Source: Sympetrum striolatum
Lineage: Eukaryota > Arthropoda > Insecta > Odonata > Libellulidae
Direction of reading: 5' to 3'
DNA: 64,000 nt
NCBI GenBank assembly: GCA_947579665.1
Contig: OX388343.1
Coordinates: 87,028,254-87,092,253, forward strand
In this document: positions 45,901 through 54,162 of the stretch, piece by piece
Numbering within the stretch: position 1 is the first letter of the stretch
How the letters are laid out: each line of letters begins with the position of its first letter
Notes under the pieces: model-generated
Told to the model about the DNA's origin: nothing
Databases searched by the model: none
Seen by the model: the letters and a program-made list of their open reading frames with translations, nothing else
Translations under genes and position numbers: made by a program

Positions 45901-48900
45901 TAGTACGTAATTATTCTGTCTATATACCTAATAATTCTCATCTGTTTCTTTTTTTTTTCTCTCTCTCGTTTTTTTTCTTACTTATTACCTAAATATCTAT
46001 GTTATATAAAATTTTGACTAGTGCATACATACTGTGTGCATTATTTTGATACAGTTTTTTTATAGTAATATTCTTTTATTTTATTTTTTTTTCTCTGATA
46101 ATGTACGTTTTTTTTTCTATTTAGTTTTTTTATGTTACTTTGTATATTGCTATCTCTTTTTAAATGTGAACTGATTAATGTATCGCATGTAAGTACTTAT
46201 TGGTAGTGTATTTATTTATTTTTGAATGTTTTTCTCTTTTCTAATCTTTCTGCTATTACTATTGGTAGGTTTGCGCAGGTTTTTCACACCCCCCTTCCTT
46301 GTGGGTGTTTTCCTGCAGTGGATTTTTTTTCCTAAGAATCTCTTAGGTTTTTTACCTCCACAATTCTTCTAATTTTTTCTACTTCTTATTTTATACTTAA
46401 TGACGATGGGTTAGATGGAAGAAGAGACTTTTAAGTCTCAATCTCGCCCAAATAAAGACGACTTATTATTATTATTATTATTATTATATGAAACCGAACC
46501 GAAATTTTGCGTCTCCGTTGAACTAGAAGGAAAATTATCACGATTAGATGCCCTGGATTGATACGGACAAACGTTCACTTTTGGATTTATTATATGTATT
46601 GCATCTACAAACTAAGAATAGAAAACTAAGGGCTTCCAGATTGCAATGTGGGCAGAGCGTTCGCCTTTTTTAAAAGCGGTCCCGGGTCCGATTGTCGATG
46701 GGGCCCCACGTATAAAATGACCTAAGCTGTCGAAGCACTTTCAGCAATGCAATATTACAAAAAGAAGTCACAGAGATCTACCAGCTTAGGAACTTAAAAT
46801 TAAACACAAATTTAAATACACATTGTAATCCAATCGCCGGAGACAAAGAAGAATATTTCAGAATAGGTTAGAAAATTTCAGTTTGATGAGTGACAAAGCT
46901 ATAGTGAACCATTCCGCAAAGGGTTTACAAATTCTTGCAAATTATCTTTATACAGTAGAACCCCGGTAATCCGGACGAATTCAGGCACATAGGCGTCCGG
47001 ATTAGCGGGGTTTCCGGATTAGCGAGGTTTTAAAAGAATAACCTTTTTTCTCAAAACTTATAATGTATAGATAATGCATGTATATATTACATAAGGTATT
47101 ACAACATATAAAGTGAATGAATATTATCAGCAAGCAAAAAAGTCAGTTTTTTCTTCTGCGCGACCGTTCTTATTTTCAAATCAAGTGCAAGGTCTCTAAA
47201 ACGTCTAAAGAGCATAATTTCATGTGCTTCAAAATTTTGTAGATGTATTGAGTGCCGCCAAAGCCTCATGATGAGAAATTTTGACGGAGTCTACAGGGTG
47301 GTGGTGGTCGTCGTCGTCATCATCATCTTCTGCCGTTGCTGTTCTGATAATTTCGTCATCTGTTAAAGATTCGTTTCGAGCCAAACTGTCGCCAGCCTCA
47401 GCATTCCACCGGAGAGCTTCAGGGTTAGATATTGGGTTCGAATTTTGTAACAGATTAATGAGTAGCGCAAGCTGAACTTCTTCAGTTTGCACATTTTCTA
47501 AAACTTCCGAACCAATAAAATTTGGGAGTAAATTTTTCCACGATTTGCTGATCAATAATTTAGTCACAGATGACCAACAGTTAGCTTAAACATCACGTTA
47601 GATTGAACATGACATCTTTTAAATTTACCTTTTTCAGTGCTTTTCCAAATTTTTATTGTTTACAGGATAATTAAGAATATTTGTAAGAAGCAACTTACGA
47701 TATCCTAACCTAATGCTTTGAATAACATTCTGATCCATGGTTTGGATCAGCGCAGTCGTGTTATGGGGTAAAAACATTGCGGAAATTTCACCGTCATTAG
47801 TGCACAATTCTTCTGCAGAAGGATGGCCAGGACAATTATCAAGCAACAATAAAGCACGTTGTGGTAAATTGACGGATTTCATATGTTGTCGAACTGCTGG
47901 AACGAATTCTGTTTTAAACCAATCCAAAAATAAATCTCGTGTGACCCGAGCGTTTTTTGCCCTCAATATAGCACACATGTAGCGTGACTGACTTGAATGC
48001 TCGGGGTTTTTTGGCTGTTCCAACATCAAACAGAGGAAGCTTATGTTTGCCAGTCACATTTGCACACGGCATAAATTTAATCCTCGATTAAAATTGTTTA
48101 GCTTTTCTCGCTTATAAACACCAACTCTATAGCCCATGCATGGTCATTCTCATTGGACGTCTATCAAAGGGAAGGATTGTTTTTTACGCCTCTTCTCTCG
48201 TAGCTTTTTAATGAACGAGATGTTTTGAGAAGTGATACCCTGCTGCAACTGAAAATATATTGTCTTTCAAAATTGTTTAGTCTTGCACATATTAAGCATT
48301 TCTCTGATGGAAACATGCTGTCTCAGAAAAGTATCACAACTTAGATGTGCTATCACAATAAACGAAATACTTTGCTCTCCATCACATCATTGAAGCCAAT
48401 GGAGACATTTTTCAAATAGTCTGTCCACCTCTCGTTTCTTGTTTCTAATATGCGTGTTTATATGTTTACAAGAAGAAGTTGCGGGTTTGCATAACTCCCA
48501 ATGGACCGTCCGGATTACCGAGGGTTCCGGATTAGCGAGTGTCCGGATTACCGGGGTTCTACTGTAGTAAGACAAATACGTTAATATAAAGCAAAATAAG
48601 AAAAGCATAAGTAACGAGGCTATACGAATTAAAAAAGCTATGTTAACGATAAGGGTTCATGAAGTAAAACTACAGCAGGTAGATAAATTCTCTTGCATAG
48701 GAAGGTTTTTTCTTGGGATTTAAGGTCCATAAATGAGGTCCGGAAAAGAATGCCCTCAGTTTAGCTTTCCTTTGTTGCTTCTTACCGAGCTTCGTGATTC
48801 ATTTAGCCATCAAAAGGCATAACTTTAAAAAAAGTAGTAGTAGTATTGTTAAAAGTGCTTCGACAGCTTAGGTCATTTCGCACATTGGCTCCCACCGGGA

Positions 48901-51900
48901 ATCGAACCCGGGACCGCTTTCACCAAAGGCAAACGCGCTGTCCACAGGACTATCCGGGAGCATTTAAAAAAAAAAGAAAAAAGGATGAAGAAATTTCTTA
49001 TGAGATGTTGGATAGAAAGACAAAAAGACGATACAAATAGCTACTCCTGTGGCATTACAGCTTATATCCAAGGCCACCCTTTCTTTATTTGTTCGTTCAC
49101 GCTTCTGTTATAGATTTATTATAAGTTAAGATGGTGTTTATGTAATTGTATGCTATGTATATTGTATGTTTATTTAATGAATTGATTTCGGCAGCAGTCC
49201 GCAAGACCATCCCGATGCCTCGTACGCTGTTTCCTCCCTTGAAGAGTTTCGGAATATTGATCCGTATCTCTTTATTACAATGGTTGCATGTTTTTGAAAA
49301 TTTTTTTAAATGATAATGGCTTCCTAAGATAACATTTATAGTTCCTATTAAATAGCATACAAACAAATCTCGTTTCCCAGAAACATACTGCTACTCAATG
49401 AAAACAAAACTATCACAGGAGAAACACTTCTAACTAATCGTTTTAGAAATATCCATACATTATCGTCATCCTTTGTTTTATTGACTTGGCACAGAGCTGA
49501 GTTTCTAAAATAACTTAAATAAATCCTTCATTTCCGATTATTGAAGGCTGATTCCGTGTGAAGACGTTATTTAAAATAAACAGAGGTGTTTGAAGTGACT
49601 GAGCTAAAATGATTTCTAGTATATGAATCAGTATCTTAGCTTCTTTCCAGAATTGCAGGGAAATTTAATTTTCCTTGAATTTAAATCTTCCTTCTATTGA
49701 AAGGTGTTAGAATTGGGCATGAGGTATTCTAATTCTAAAGAAATTAATAGGACACACGGTCTTGCGAAGCATGGACGGGGTGCGCTTCATCTGAATGTCC
49801 CTGAGAACCTGTCTTACGCACTGATCAAGTCTGATCGCTCTTTTGTGAGAGGACATTCGTTCTTTCAAAGTCATAAATGGACGATTGCAGACATGCTCAG
49901 AAATATGAATCTCGTATTTATTAAGTATTTTAATAATTAAGCAATATATTCTACTACACCTTAAAGGTGCCTCGTTAGCTGCCTGAGAAATAATAGAAGG
50001 TCAAAAGGAAGGAAATAATGTTAAAAATTGGTGTAAGGTCGTGCATCTATTTTTTTAGAATATGAATAAGTATCTACTAAGAATAGTATGCTGTTAGAAA
50101 GGAAAAAGAAAATACTGCGAACAAGAAAAACCCGCGTCTCTTTTTTACTTAGAAACAGAATTATTATTACATAGATAGCACTGCAAGTAGGTGCAAGACC
50201 TTGTGAGAGTGGTCACAATTCGTAAATACAATATAACAATAAATTTACGTCACACATATAGTCAAAATTACATATAATTTCAAAGAGAAGCGATTACTTG
50301 CAATTAGGGGAGCACGCATCAACCTGGCATTTCCACTAAAAGGGAGGGAAACCCTCAGGAAACTTCCCTTAGGCAATAGTCAGAATTATTTAATTAATTC
50401 GGATGGACGAGGAATAAATGTAAAGAATTACATCCAAATTCTTAAGTCATGTTTTAATTAATCAATTTTGTTGTATAAACTTTTTTTATTTATTTATTTA
50501 AGTTCACGTTGCAAGTTGGCCTTCAGGCCAGGTGGCAACGTTAGATGGGAACATAAAAATGATTTTAAGCCTGGCATTCGCCCAAAGACGGGAGGGAAAC
50601 CCCTCCAAAAACCTCCCGTAGGCTGTACAATTAAATATAATACATACATATATTACAAGTACAAAAAATATCATAAATCATTAATAAGAACTCTCATACA
50701 TTAATATGTATGAGATCTGTCAATATAAAATAATACAGTACATGGTAAAATATCCATATAGTCACATTCATAAACATAGATTGATGGAACATAACAATAC
50801 AACTCGATATAATAGTAATAATACAGCGGAGGTAGCCGTGAACCACATTTTTTGAAATAATTACATACATCTTGATTGAAGCTTATTTTTGAAAACTTTT
50901 ACATTTTTAAGCATTGGCATGAGAAATTCACCGGGTAAAGAGTTCCATTCCCTAATACCCATATTAATGAAAGAAAATTTCGCTATGTCTGTTTTTTGCT
51001 CTTGTTCCTTGATTTTAAAACTATGGTTGGCGCATCCTACATAATCAGGAAGTTCAAATCTGCCACGCAGTTCATCCCAGCCCTCTTCTGATTTCCATGT
51101 TTTGTACATCACGGCTAATCTAAATGTCTTTCTTCTTGACTCTGATCTGGTTCACAGTTTTACCAGACGAGATGTAATTCGGAATGTCGATGTTTTGCCC
51201 GGCTCTTACATGTATTTCCGATAGCATAAGTATTGCACATTTTTTGAGTAGTACGCTGTCATTCAGATCGTGTGCATGTGGAACGAGACTTTGAATATTT
51301 ATTGAATAAAAACTTATTCCTGTCCTATTAGAAACAAAACTTCCCAAAGACACTTAGTTGTTGGTAGTCTATTGAGTGAAAATCTTTGAAATTCTCTTTG
51401 TATATCTGTTGAACCTATAGAATTTCTTATGCCATGGTGGAAAATGTTGCTGTCATCTTTTGTAGTGTTATATAGACCATTAATACTCTTCACTCTCGAT
51501 AAGGCAACATACCCTATATATTTGGAGTGGCTTTTGTCGTATTCATAAACAATCTCATCGAAAGTCCCACCCTGCGACTTACGTATCGTGATAAAACATG
51601 ATGATACCTATGGGAAATGATTTCTCCGAATGTTAAATGTTTTATCATTATTCATTGGTATTACGGATGACCTTCGTAAAATAGGTACGGCATTGCGATA
51701 CATATTGTGTTGTGCTATATATCCTGAAATTTTTTTCTGCAGCTTCTGCCCAATTTTATTTGGGAAAATAAGCCACACTTTCGAAACTTCCCCATCGTCG
51801 TTGAATTCTAAGTGACATAATTTTCCGACTGTGCCACTAGCCAGACCATCCGAAACATCGATATTTGTGGATATAATGTAATATGTTCCTTTAACAAATG

Positions 51901-53302
51901 TAAGTTCATATGGTAGCCCACCAGTTTCTACTGTCGACATTTTATGCAATTTTTGTTTGACAAAAGCCTCCTGTTCTTTATTATGACATCCAGTGTTTAT
52001 ATATGTAGCAATCGAAATAACTTTATAAACAGCATTTTTCAAAATAGAATTATTATATCTATTAACGGAATCATTTGAGTGGAATAATCGTACTAGATGT
52101 GAACATAGCTTCGTCCATTGGAAAATAAGTTGCGCGGTGGGTGAGTGGTTAACGCACTTTTCTCCCACGCAAGAGTCCCTGGTTAGATTCCCAGCTGTGG
52201 GACCATTTTTTTTTTTAAAGGCCCTCTCCAGATCTTACTTATCACGCGTGACGCGGTTTCTCGATCAAAACACCCCATCCCAAAAGTAACCAACGGGGGC
52301 AAAGAAGTTTCACTTCCAAATTATGACTATGTGCTTTTGTGCATTGATGAATTAAATCTGGTGCTGTAAACACACTAAATTACGTAATGAATAATAAGTA
52401 TTTAACTTCAATGGCACAAAATTTAATACAGAAACCACAGAAAGATAACGATAATTATTGCGGAACACATACCCAGTCTAAATTTTACAGGTATAACAAC
52501 TTAAGACCTAATTTGAAGCGATCCTAACCAATGAAAGAATAGGGATTTCAACGCTGTCTTGATAAGGCGATATGAGTACAACTAACGTAAAAGATAAGAA
52601 ACTCCCTGATTCCATTTACGGCTTTGATTACATTATTAGTGTTTTAAAACCAGTTTGAATTATAGCTAGTAATTAACCTCTCATAAAAAAAAGGATTTTC
52701 AATGAGATAACGCAGCTCACAGGAAGTTTTGGAGGGCAAATGCAAGGCTTAAATTCATACATATGTTCCCTTTAAACATAACAACATGGCCAGAAAGCCA
52801 CTTGCAATGAAATTCTAAATGAATAAATATATTTACGTGAAAATTCCTATGATAACCAACTAGAAGCCATGTCGAAGGTTTGTTTGCATTTAATGGCTTT
52901 TTCATTAATATTTCGAATTCAGGGATAAAAATATACTCACATTTTTGTGCCGTCTCCCCAGGAACCCTCGACGTTATCGGTTGAGACATTGATGCAGTGC
53001 AGCATACAATCGGGTCTCGCTTTTCAAATCCACAGTGTATTGGTCTTACCCTTCTCCTGATATCGTCCTCAGCACCTGGGCAGTTCCTTCTCAATTGGCA
53101 TACACCAATCCTACCCCCTGCTCCTCTGCATCTCTCTCCTGAATTCAAATTAAGTGAAGATACACGTTAAAGTCTCCCTTACAATCGTCTTTCCATTGAC
53201 CGATACCGCATAATACTAACCAACAAATCCCTGAGACATGCAAAGTGGGATAATTTGAAGATGAGCAATAGCCAAGAGAAGATATCTAGCAGGGTACATC
53301 AT
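30752..53302 (-). CDS. CLIP-domain serine protease, copy 2 (seven exons)
   Basis: The gene model joins 53302-53221, 53138-52941, 37635-37550, 36260-36151, 35725-35442, 34376-34207 and 30919-30752 with GT-AG junctions and consistent phases (365 residues). Architecture, triad and Asp189 are as in copy 1. Exon 3 reads CEEYVKAC then FAGGAGGEPALPGEF, again without a basic residue or Ile-Val at the activation point. Intron 2 spans about 15.3 kb because of nested LINEs, a Tigger element, a Helentron fragment and SINEs; intron 6 carries the 2.19 kb hAT-like element. Despite this the exons and splice sites are intact, which suggests purifying selection. Whether such a long intron is spliced efficiently is unknown. 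Confidence 0.88.
31825..34016. mobile_element. hAT-like non-autonomous DNA transposon, 2.19 kb
   Basis: The left end is CAGTGGCGCAGCGAGG; the right end, read inward, is CAGTGTCGCAGCCAGG (14 of 16 bases match). Both ends are flanked by the identical 8-bp TATAGATA (31817-31824 and 34017-34024). Eight-base duplications with CAG-type termini fit hAT. Unit 1 lacks it (about 15,478-15,500). No transposase frame is visible inside; the interior is AT-rich. Confidence 0.85.
34207..34376 (-). CDS. Copy 2 exon 6: middle of protease domain
   Basis: It contains NLLKVRLDVFELSLC and MLCAGVLDGKRDTCE, with Asp189 kept. Donor is GTAATT as in copy 1. Confidence 0.9.
34565..34665 (+). repeat. Single copy of the CA-microsatellite block, unit 2
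   Basis: The block tctgaccagaaggtggaagtg through CACACACGCACACAGG corresponds to the doubled block at 16035-16360 in unit 1. Confidence 0.7.
35442..35725 (-). CDS. Copy 2 exon 5: catalytic Asp
   Basis: It contains HDIALLEIG, HPACLP and ATGWGRVGHG. Changes against copy 1 cluster on likely surface parts (NLDVLHP against NLRDLHP; TESTSSG against TKSALSG). Confidence 0.9.
36151..36260 (-). CDS. Copy 2 exon 4: catalytic His
   Basis: It encodes AAIGYGDERDISWNCGG and VLTAAHC, with donor GTAAGT. Length is 110 nt, as in copy 1. Confidence 0.9.
37550..37635 (-). CDS. Copy 2 exon 3: linker and activation region
   Basis: It reads CEEYVKAC, PNFAGGAGGEPALPGEFPHM. It is 86 nt against 95 nt in copy 1, a three-codon length change in the Gly repeat. 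No Arg or Lys lies at the expected cleavage point. Confidence 0.85.
38438..38658 (+). mobile_element. LINE-B 3' end, unit 2 copy
   Basis: It is paralogous to 21985-22205 and carries the same gtttgcgcag to agaagagacatttcagtct sequence. The later LINE nest starts about 100 bases downstream. Confidence 0.75.
38827..39570 (+). CDS. LINE-B ORF1: coiled coil plus RNA-binding domain
   Basis: This 247-residue frame is intact. The N-terminal half is helical with heptad-like spacing (FERKILSDVQSLRSRLEKTE, then EEKVDALEQYSRRNCLLIHG). The second half resembles the RRM-like and C-terminal part of LINE ORF1 proteins (FLDRAHRVGP, RPRPIIVKFVSYQVRHKVW, GILITESLTAARNSVLQAAR). Such proteins bind LINE RNA as nucleic-acid chaperones. 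Its ORF2 has been displaced or deleted. Confidence 0.8.
   Translation: MTAMSPPVARKKDSQPTESENANFNFTLEKVEESLALFRSELDAAKSQSPGSSSITSIEERFTAFERKILSDVQSLRSRLEKTEEKVDALEQYSRRNCLLIHGIPEATQDDCLQHAVSLFGDKLKIAVDRQFLDRAHRVGPRRTPSKERPRPIIVKFVSYQVRHKVWMAKKELKGSGILITESLTAARNSVLQAARDLVGPRNVWTQDGIVVFLRPNGGRAHITSLKDLDAVRSEFTPTISTRSRRR
39571..40553 (+). other. T-rich leader before the second LINE ORF
   Basis: No frame is open. The stretch looks like a LINE 5' UTR (T-rich, many short upstream ATGs) leading to the ATG at 40554. It may be the 5' UTR of a plus-strand LINE-A-type copy. Confidence 0.4.
40554..40883 (+). pseudogene. LINE ORF1 N-terminal fragment with coiled coil
   Basis: The frame starts MASPRTPVSS, then has a short heptad segment (AEIVELRKMVADLSSKVERL), an Ala/Ser/Lys-rich linker, and KPDEWKVVSIRGDRG, where it runs into the hexamer tail of the minus-strand LINE-A. 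The EWKVVS phrase followed by basic residues would fit upstream of the NRFSVLSED start of LINE-A ORF1, so this may be the N-terminus of that ORF1 type from another copy. Confidence 0.5.
40974..43952 (-). CDS. LINE-A ORF2: AP-like endonuclease and reverse transcriptase
   Basis: The 992-residue frame is intact. The endonuclease (about 75-290) has VNCRSIRNK, SESWLSED, GGDFNLPHINW and GISDHDV, with the expected N, E, D and H residues. The RT (about 530-800) has DDYRPISLTSIFCKIMEHI, HGFRKGRSCET, VFLDFRKAFDTVS, SGVPQGSVLGP and the LFADD active site. The C-terminus ends AIRDANR. An intact frame implies a young insertion. The start could be a few codons inside. Confidence 0.92.
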   Translation of the reverse strand: MREKNLNLRGNNNIKKVHSAVGIIDNTHVNRQVETHDLSPRNRNSSIDNKEKFNSKIVTVIPNRNPTLKRELRDLKIIVVNCRSIRNKQVEFLNLTRSTCADIILGSESWLSEDINSSEIFPPDYVIYRKDRQGRVGGGVFIAVKNHLISQRDEFVENSRSEMMWCSILRPNGSKIYVCSLYRPPDGEIDCIDDLSGTLQIIGEKVKDPIIVVGGDFNLPHINWRNLTCSNSSRERKVSQKLIDTFSLHAIEQVNMTKTRTTRAGEGNILDLLATTHPQLIANLDIVDGISDHDVIMAEMKAVVVKSLKPPRQVYVIRKANFSEFRVYINECKDDFFRFLGANTVNDSWIEFLRIIKEGLIKFVPTKSVRERKEPRWTKPKLRALHRKQRVIHSRWRKLKACGKNHELEEQNYREVRKLVKEEARKEYQEYRSRTLLESLGGDQKEFWSYVRENRGGQFSVPSLISAEGITVNKSEDKANLLNRHYQKCFTVDNGQVKDFTSRIDSEMCPIEISVDGIGKLLRDIDRKKAPGPEGIPAVVIKTLADEIAPLLQIFYQKSLYEGTVPMSWKKANVTPVPKKGRASKPDDYRPISLTSIFCKIMEHIIASSIMRFLSEKGAISQSQHGFRKGRSCETQLALFMNDVSKAADGGVRSDAVFLDFRKAFDTVSHEKLIQKLSAYAIDEKVIRWTKSFLENRSQRVALDGVLSEEISISSGVPQGSVLGPILFLIYINDLVDNVKSKVRLFADDTLIYREILTENDCNVLQDDLDVISGWCKDWQLDLNINKCVAMSFTRSTSIIPAQYQISGHPLELVHDNKYLGVTFSSNLSFKEHIRDAIGKANRMQRLTGRTLRGCSSRVKEIAYFSLIRPSLEYCCAVWDPHEVGLVSDLEMVQRRAARFVCGDFRFDSSVTAMIESLSWNSLQMRRSEYRRKLFEKFNRSEFIDEVSEMLVPVRSERDLREASTKCYREVIARTDNYFWSFFPQAIRDANR
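44036..44671 (-). CDS. LINE-A ORF1: SGNH hydrolase-like domain
   Basis: The frame reads GVLVIGSSNVRRI (Gly-x-Ser block with the candidate nucleophile Ser), VVVHAGTNDAS (the G-x-N-D block) and SGVHYTARAAELVA, where the His lies in the expected C-terminal block. Together these give the Ser, Gly, Asn and His of the SGNH family. In LINEs this domain is proposed to act on lipids or membranes. The usual N-terminal coiled coil and zinc motif are not in this frame and may be lost or upstream. Confidence 0.75.
   Translation of the reverse strand: MSNRFSVLSEDIAPAAIPVTPEVAEPEGGRGVLVIGSSNVRRIMDPLRARARREGVCERVFSRCLPGGTVPKVTEELRTSVSSSNCSVLRVVVHAGTNDASRFGSEEILGSFKDLIAEASRVESESGVRVSLSFCSIVPRSDRGSEVWSRVVGLNQRLRDFCRSNGVGFVDLRPVLDSCRLPLNRSGVHYTARAAELVACRIYEVNRVFLG
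44757..44971. other. Unassigned sequence between two LINE-A copies
   Basis: About 215 bases without a recognised motif separate the LINE-A 5' end from the hexamer tail of the next fragment. Confidence 0.35.
44972..45166 (-). mobile_element. LINE-A 3' fragment, second copy
   Basis: It begins with the hexamer tail (atttagatttagat) and the same 3' UTR as 40880-40973, then the last codons of ORF2, and breaks off after ctctcgga at about 45166. It is a severely 5'-truncated insertion in the same orientation as its neighbour. Confidence 0.85.
45172..45292 (+). repeat. Displaced 121-bp duplicate of the LINE-B ORF2 end
   Basis: The block from gtcctctcattctttcaaga to tcaccttatgtta is repeated almost exactly at 45627-45747, where it forms the end of ORF2 and the start of the 3' UTR. 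Here it precedes the RT fragment, so the order is permuted, as if a tandem duplicate had lost its middle. Confidence 0.85.
45295..45692 (+). pseudogene. LINE-B reverse transcriptase C-terminal fragment
   Basis: The frame reads KLQRAQNAAVRFIFNL, YHKLGLLKLDSRRKLHIL, HHRTETFHNSYIVTASKLWN, SLPANIK and SVSSHSFKRKCLDYL. This is the thumb and C-terminal segment typical of CR1/jockey-type RTs, ending in a natural TAA. The endonuclease and palm are absent. Confidence 0.8.
45693..46487 (+). mobile_element. LINE-B 3' UTR with ATT-repeat tail
   Basis: A T-rich UTR runs to the block gtttgcgcaggtttttcaca, a C-rich run, and agaagagacttttaagtctc (self-complementary), and ends in about seven ATT repeats. Related 3' ends occur at 21985, 38438 and 63838. 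Confidence 0.75.
46625..46755 (+). mobile_element. SINE family 1, unit 2 paralogue
   Basis: It contains gcggtcccgggtccgatt and gacctaagctgtcgaagcac and is the paralogue of 22495-22625. Confidence 0.65.
46953..48564 (-). mobile_element. Tigger/pogo DNA transposon, 1.61 kb
   Basis: The ends are CAGTAGAACCCCGGTAATCC and its inverted counterpart, flanked by TA (46951-46952, 48565-48566). Unit 1 keeps the empty site (ctttatagcaagac at about 22,818-22,831). The interior holds a partial transposase on the minus strand. It is shorter than a full Tigger, so it has lost the DNA-binding N-terminal part. Confidence 0.9.
47229..48029 (-). pseudogene. Tigger transposase, DDE C-terminal part
   Basis: It contains RDLFLDWFKTEFVPAV, LLLLDNCPGHPS (catalytic Asp), MFLPHNTTALIQTMDQNV and LGYRKLLL, typical of the jerky/Tigger DDE domain. 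A gap at 47568-47633 separates an acidic C-terminal segment (TAEDDDDDDDHHH). The N-terminal HTH/CENP-B domains and first Asp region are missing. Confidence 0.8.
48835..48966 (-). mobile_element. SINE family 1 with well-kept tRNA head
   Basis: The minus-strand head (48961-48888) starts GCTCCCG and ends TGGGAGC, a seven-pair acceptor stem with one G-T wobble. It has the B box GGTTCGATTCC within CCGGGTTCGATTCCCGG. The body cgacagcttaggtc (complement) and an ACT-type tail follow. The head is good enough for RNA polymerase III promoters to be possible. Confidence 0.75.
49780..50460 (+). repeat. Third, displaced copy of intron 3 DNA
   Basis: From ttacgcactgatcaagtctg onward this matches 18520-18940 plus 20368-20600 and, more closely, 36385-37030, without the His exon. 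It lies inside intron 2 of copy 2, so about 0.7 kb of the gene's own intron was copied elsewhere in the gene. It lacks the Helitron, like unit 2. Confidence 0.8.
50480..51112 (-). mobile_element. LINE-C 3' end (RT C-terminus and 3' UTR)
   Basis: The minus-strand frame (51112-50861) ends in FSFINMGIREWNSLPGEFL and VFKNKLQ, a phrase found at the C-terminus of many arthropod non-LTR RTs. The 3' UTR follows and ends in AAAT-type repeats at about 50,490. Only the 3' end is present. Confidence 0.65.
51118..52168 (-). mobile_element. Helentron fragment: helicase end and endonuclease start
   Basis: The frame 52168-51608 matches the C-terminal part of the Helitron PIF1-like helicase (GGLPYELTFVKGTYYIISTN, IPMNNDKTFNIRRNHFP). 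A TAG then interrupts, and the frame resumes FITIRKSQGGTFDEIVYEY and YVALSRVKSINGLY, the last helicase motifs. It then reads FYSINIQSLVPHAHDL and ILMLSEIHVRAG, the start of an AP-like endonuclease. A C-terminal endonuclease is a mark of Helentron-type elements. The Rep domain is absent. Confidence 0.8.
52128..52322 (+). mobile_element. SINE family 2, full-looking copy
   Basis: It has head GGGTGAGTGGTTAACGC, B-box region CTGGTTAGATTCCC, a T-rich link, and the body acttatcacgcgtgacgcgg ending aagaagtttcactt. It is paralogous in position to the tail-only copy at 23990-24075. Confidence 0.7.
52941..53138 (-). CDS. Copy 2 exon 2: CLIP domain
   Basis: Six CLIP cysteines are kept (GERC, GVCQ, RNCP, IHCGF, VCC). 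Acceptor TTCAG and donor GTGAGT. Substitutions against copy 1 avoid the cysteines. Confidence 0.9.
53221..53302 (-). CDS. Copy 2 exon 1: signal peptide
   Basis: The exon starts MMYPARYLLLAIAHL and ends MSQGFV plus one base before donor GTTAGT, as in copy 1. Confidence 0.8.
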
Positions 53303-53401
53303 TCTTGCATGTTGCAACAGATGTTTTCTCTCAGACGATACACTTCGAAGGCTACTCTACCCTTCCATATACCGGAGAGTGCTTTTATCCGTCTCTTTCC
53401 T

Positions 53402-53420
53402 GGTCACGTGACGTCTGACC
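53402..53420 (-). promoter_or_regulatory. Conserved palindromic E-box/CRE-like motif, copy 2
   Basis: The 19 bases are identical to copy 1 (25159-25177) and lie 100 bases upstream of the ATG. The wider upstream region is also similar, so conservation may simply reflect recent duplication. Confidence 0.35.
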
Positions 53421-54162
53421 TCCACCTCCAAAACCGATAGAAACCGCTTAGAAATGATCGCGAAATCTTTTCTATGCGATTATCTCTTCATTTGACCCAA
53501 CAATTAATTAATTTTCACTTGTAAAATTTACCTATGACCTGAGAAAATTCTGATAGGATGCAATGCGTGACGTAAACTATGGATTTCTGGAAACCGTGTT
53601 TTCGGATAACCAGTTTGGAGGGTCATAAATGACGTCATAGGCCATTTCTCAGTACGTCAATCCCAGACGCTTAATATAGCTTCAATTTTCACTTTTACGA
53701 TTAGACGGTTATTTCCAAATGGTTGCATGCCAGCAACAATTTCGTTACTATTTTTTTGTGAAATTAATACCCAATTCTCACAGGTGAGTCGGAGAGACTT
53801 TAAGTTGGTGAGGTCTGTGGTTGAAATACAAAAAGATGTTTTCCACATGTTGCATTAATCGGGAGGAAAAAACAGCTCCTGCAGCATTTCTGTTCAAATA
53901 GATAATAACAGAATCACTGACGGCCAAAATTTGGAAATCGGTCACTCCGTAAGAAGTAGAACATTGGGTGAAAAGCGCTGAGCCCAAAAAATTCTTTATT
54001 AATCCCTATTCGCGAAAAAAGAGATTCGCCAAGTAAAGGTGATGGTATAAAATGGGGAAATTGAGCAAAGATGATTAATCCATTATCAGAATTCTTATAC
54101 CATAACTATGTCAGAATAATATAATATAATAATAAATTTCTAGTGATGGGCGAAATGTATTA

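Larger units (their letters stand above)
38763..46487. mobile_element. Nested LINE insertion in intron 2 of copy 2
   Basis: Unit 1 continues from about 22,305 to about 22,358 across this site, so the whole 7.7 kb is extra in unit 2. The outer parts (ORF1 at 38827-39570; RT C-terminus, 3' UTR and ATT tail at 45295-46487) are plus-strand LINE-B. Between them lie a plus-strand LINE 5' segment, a minus-strand LINE-A and a second LINE-A 3' fragment. Confidence 0.8.
27947..54161. repeat. Segmental duplication, unit 2
   Basis: It is collinear with 9548-25918, with large added insertions: 29066-30354, 31825-34016, 38763-46487, 46953-48564 and 49200-52130. It contains a complete second CLIP protease gene with the same exon lengths except exon 3. 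Confidence 0.9.
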
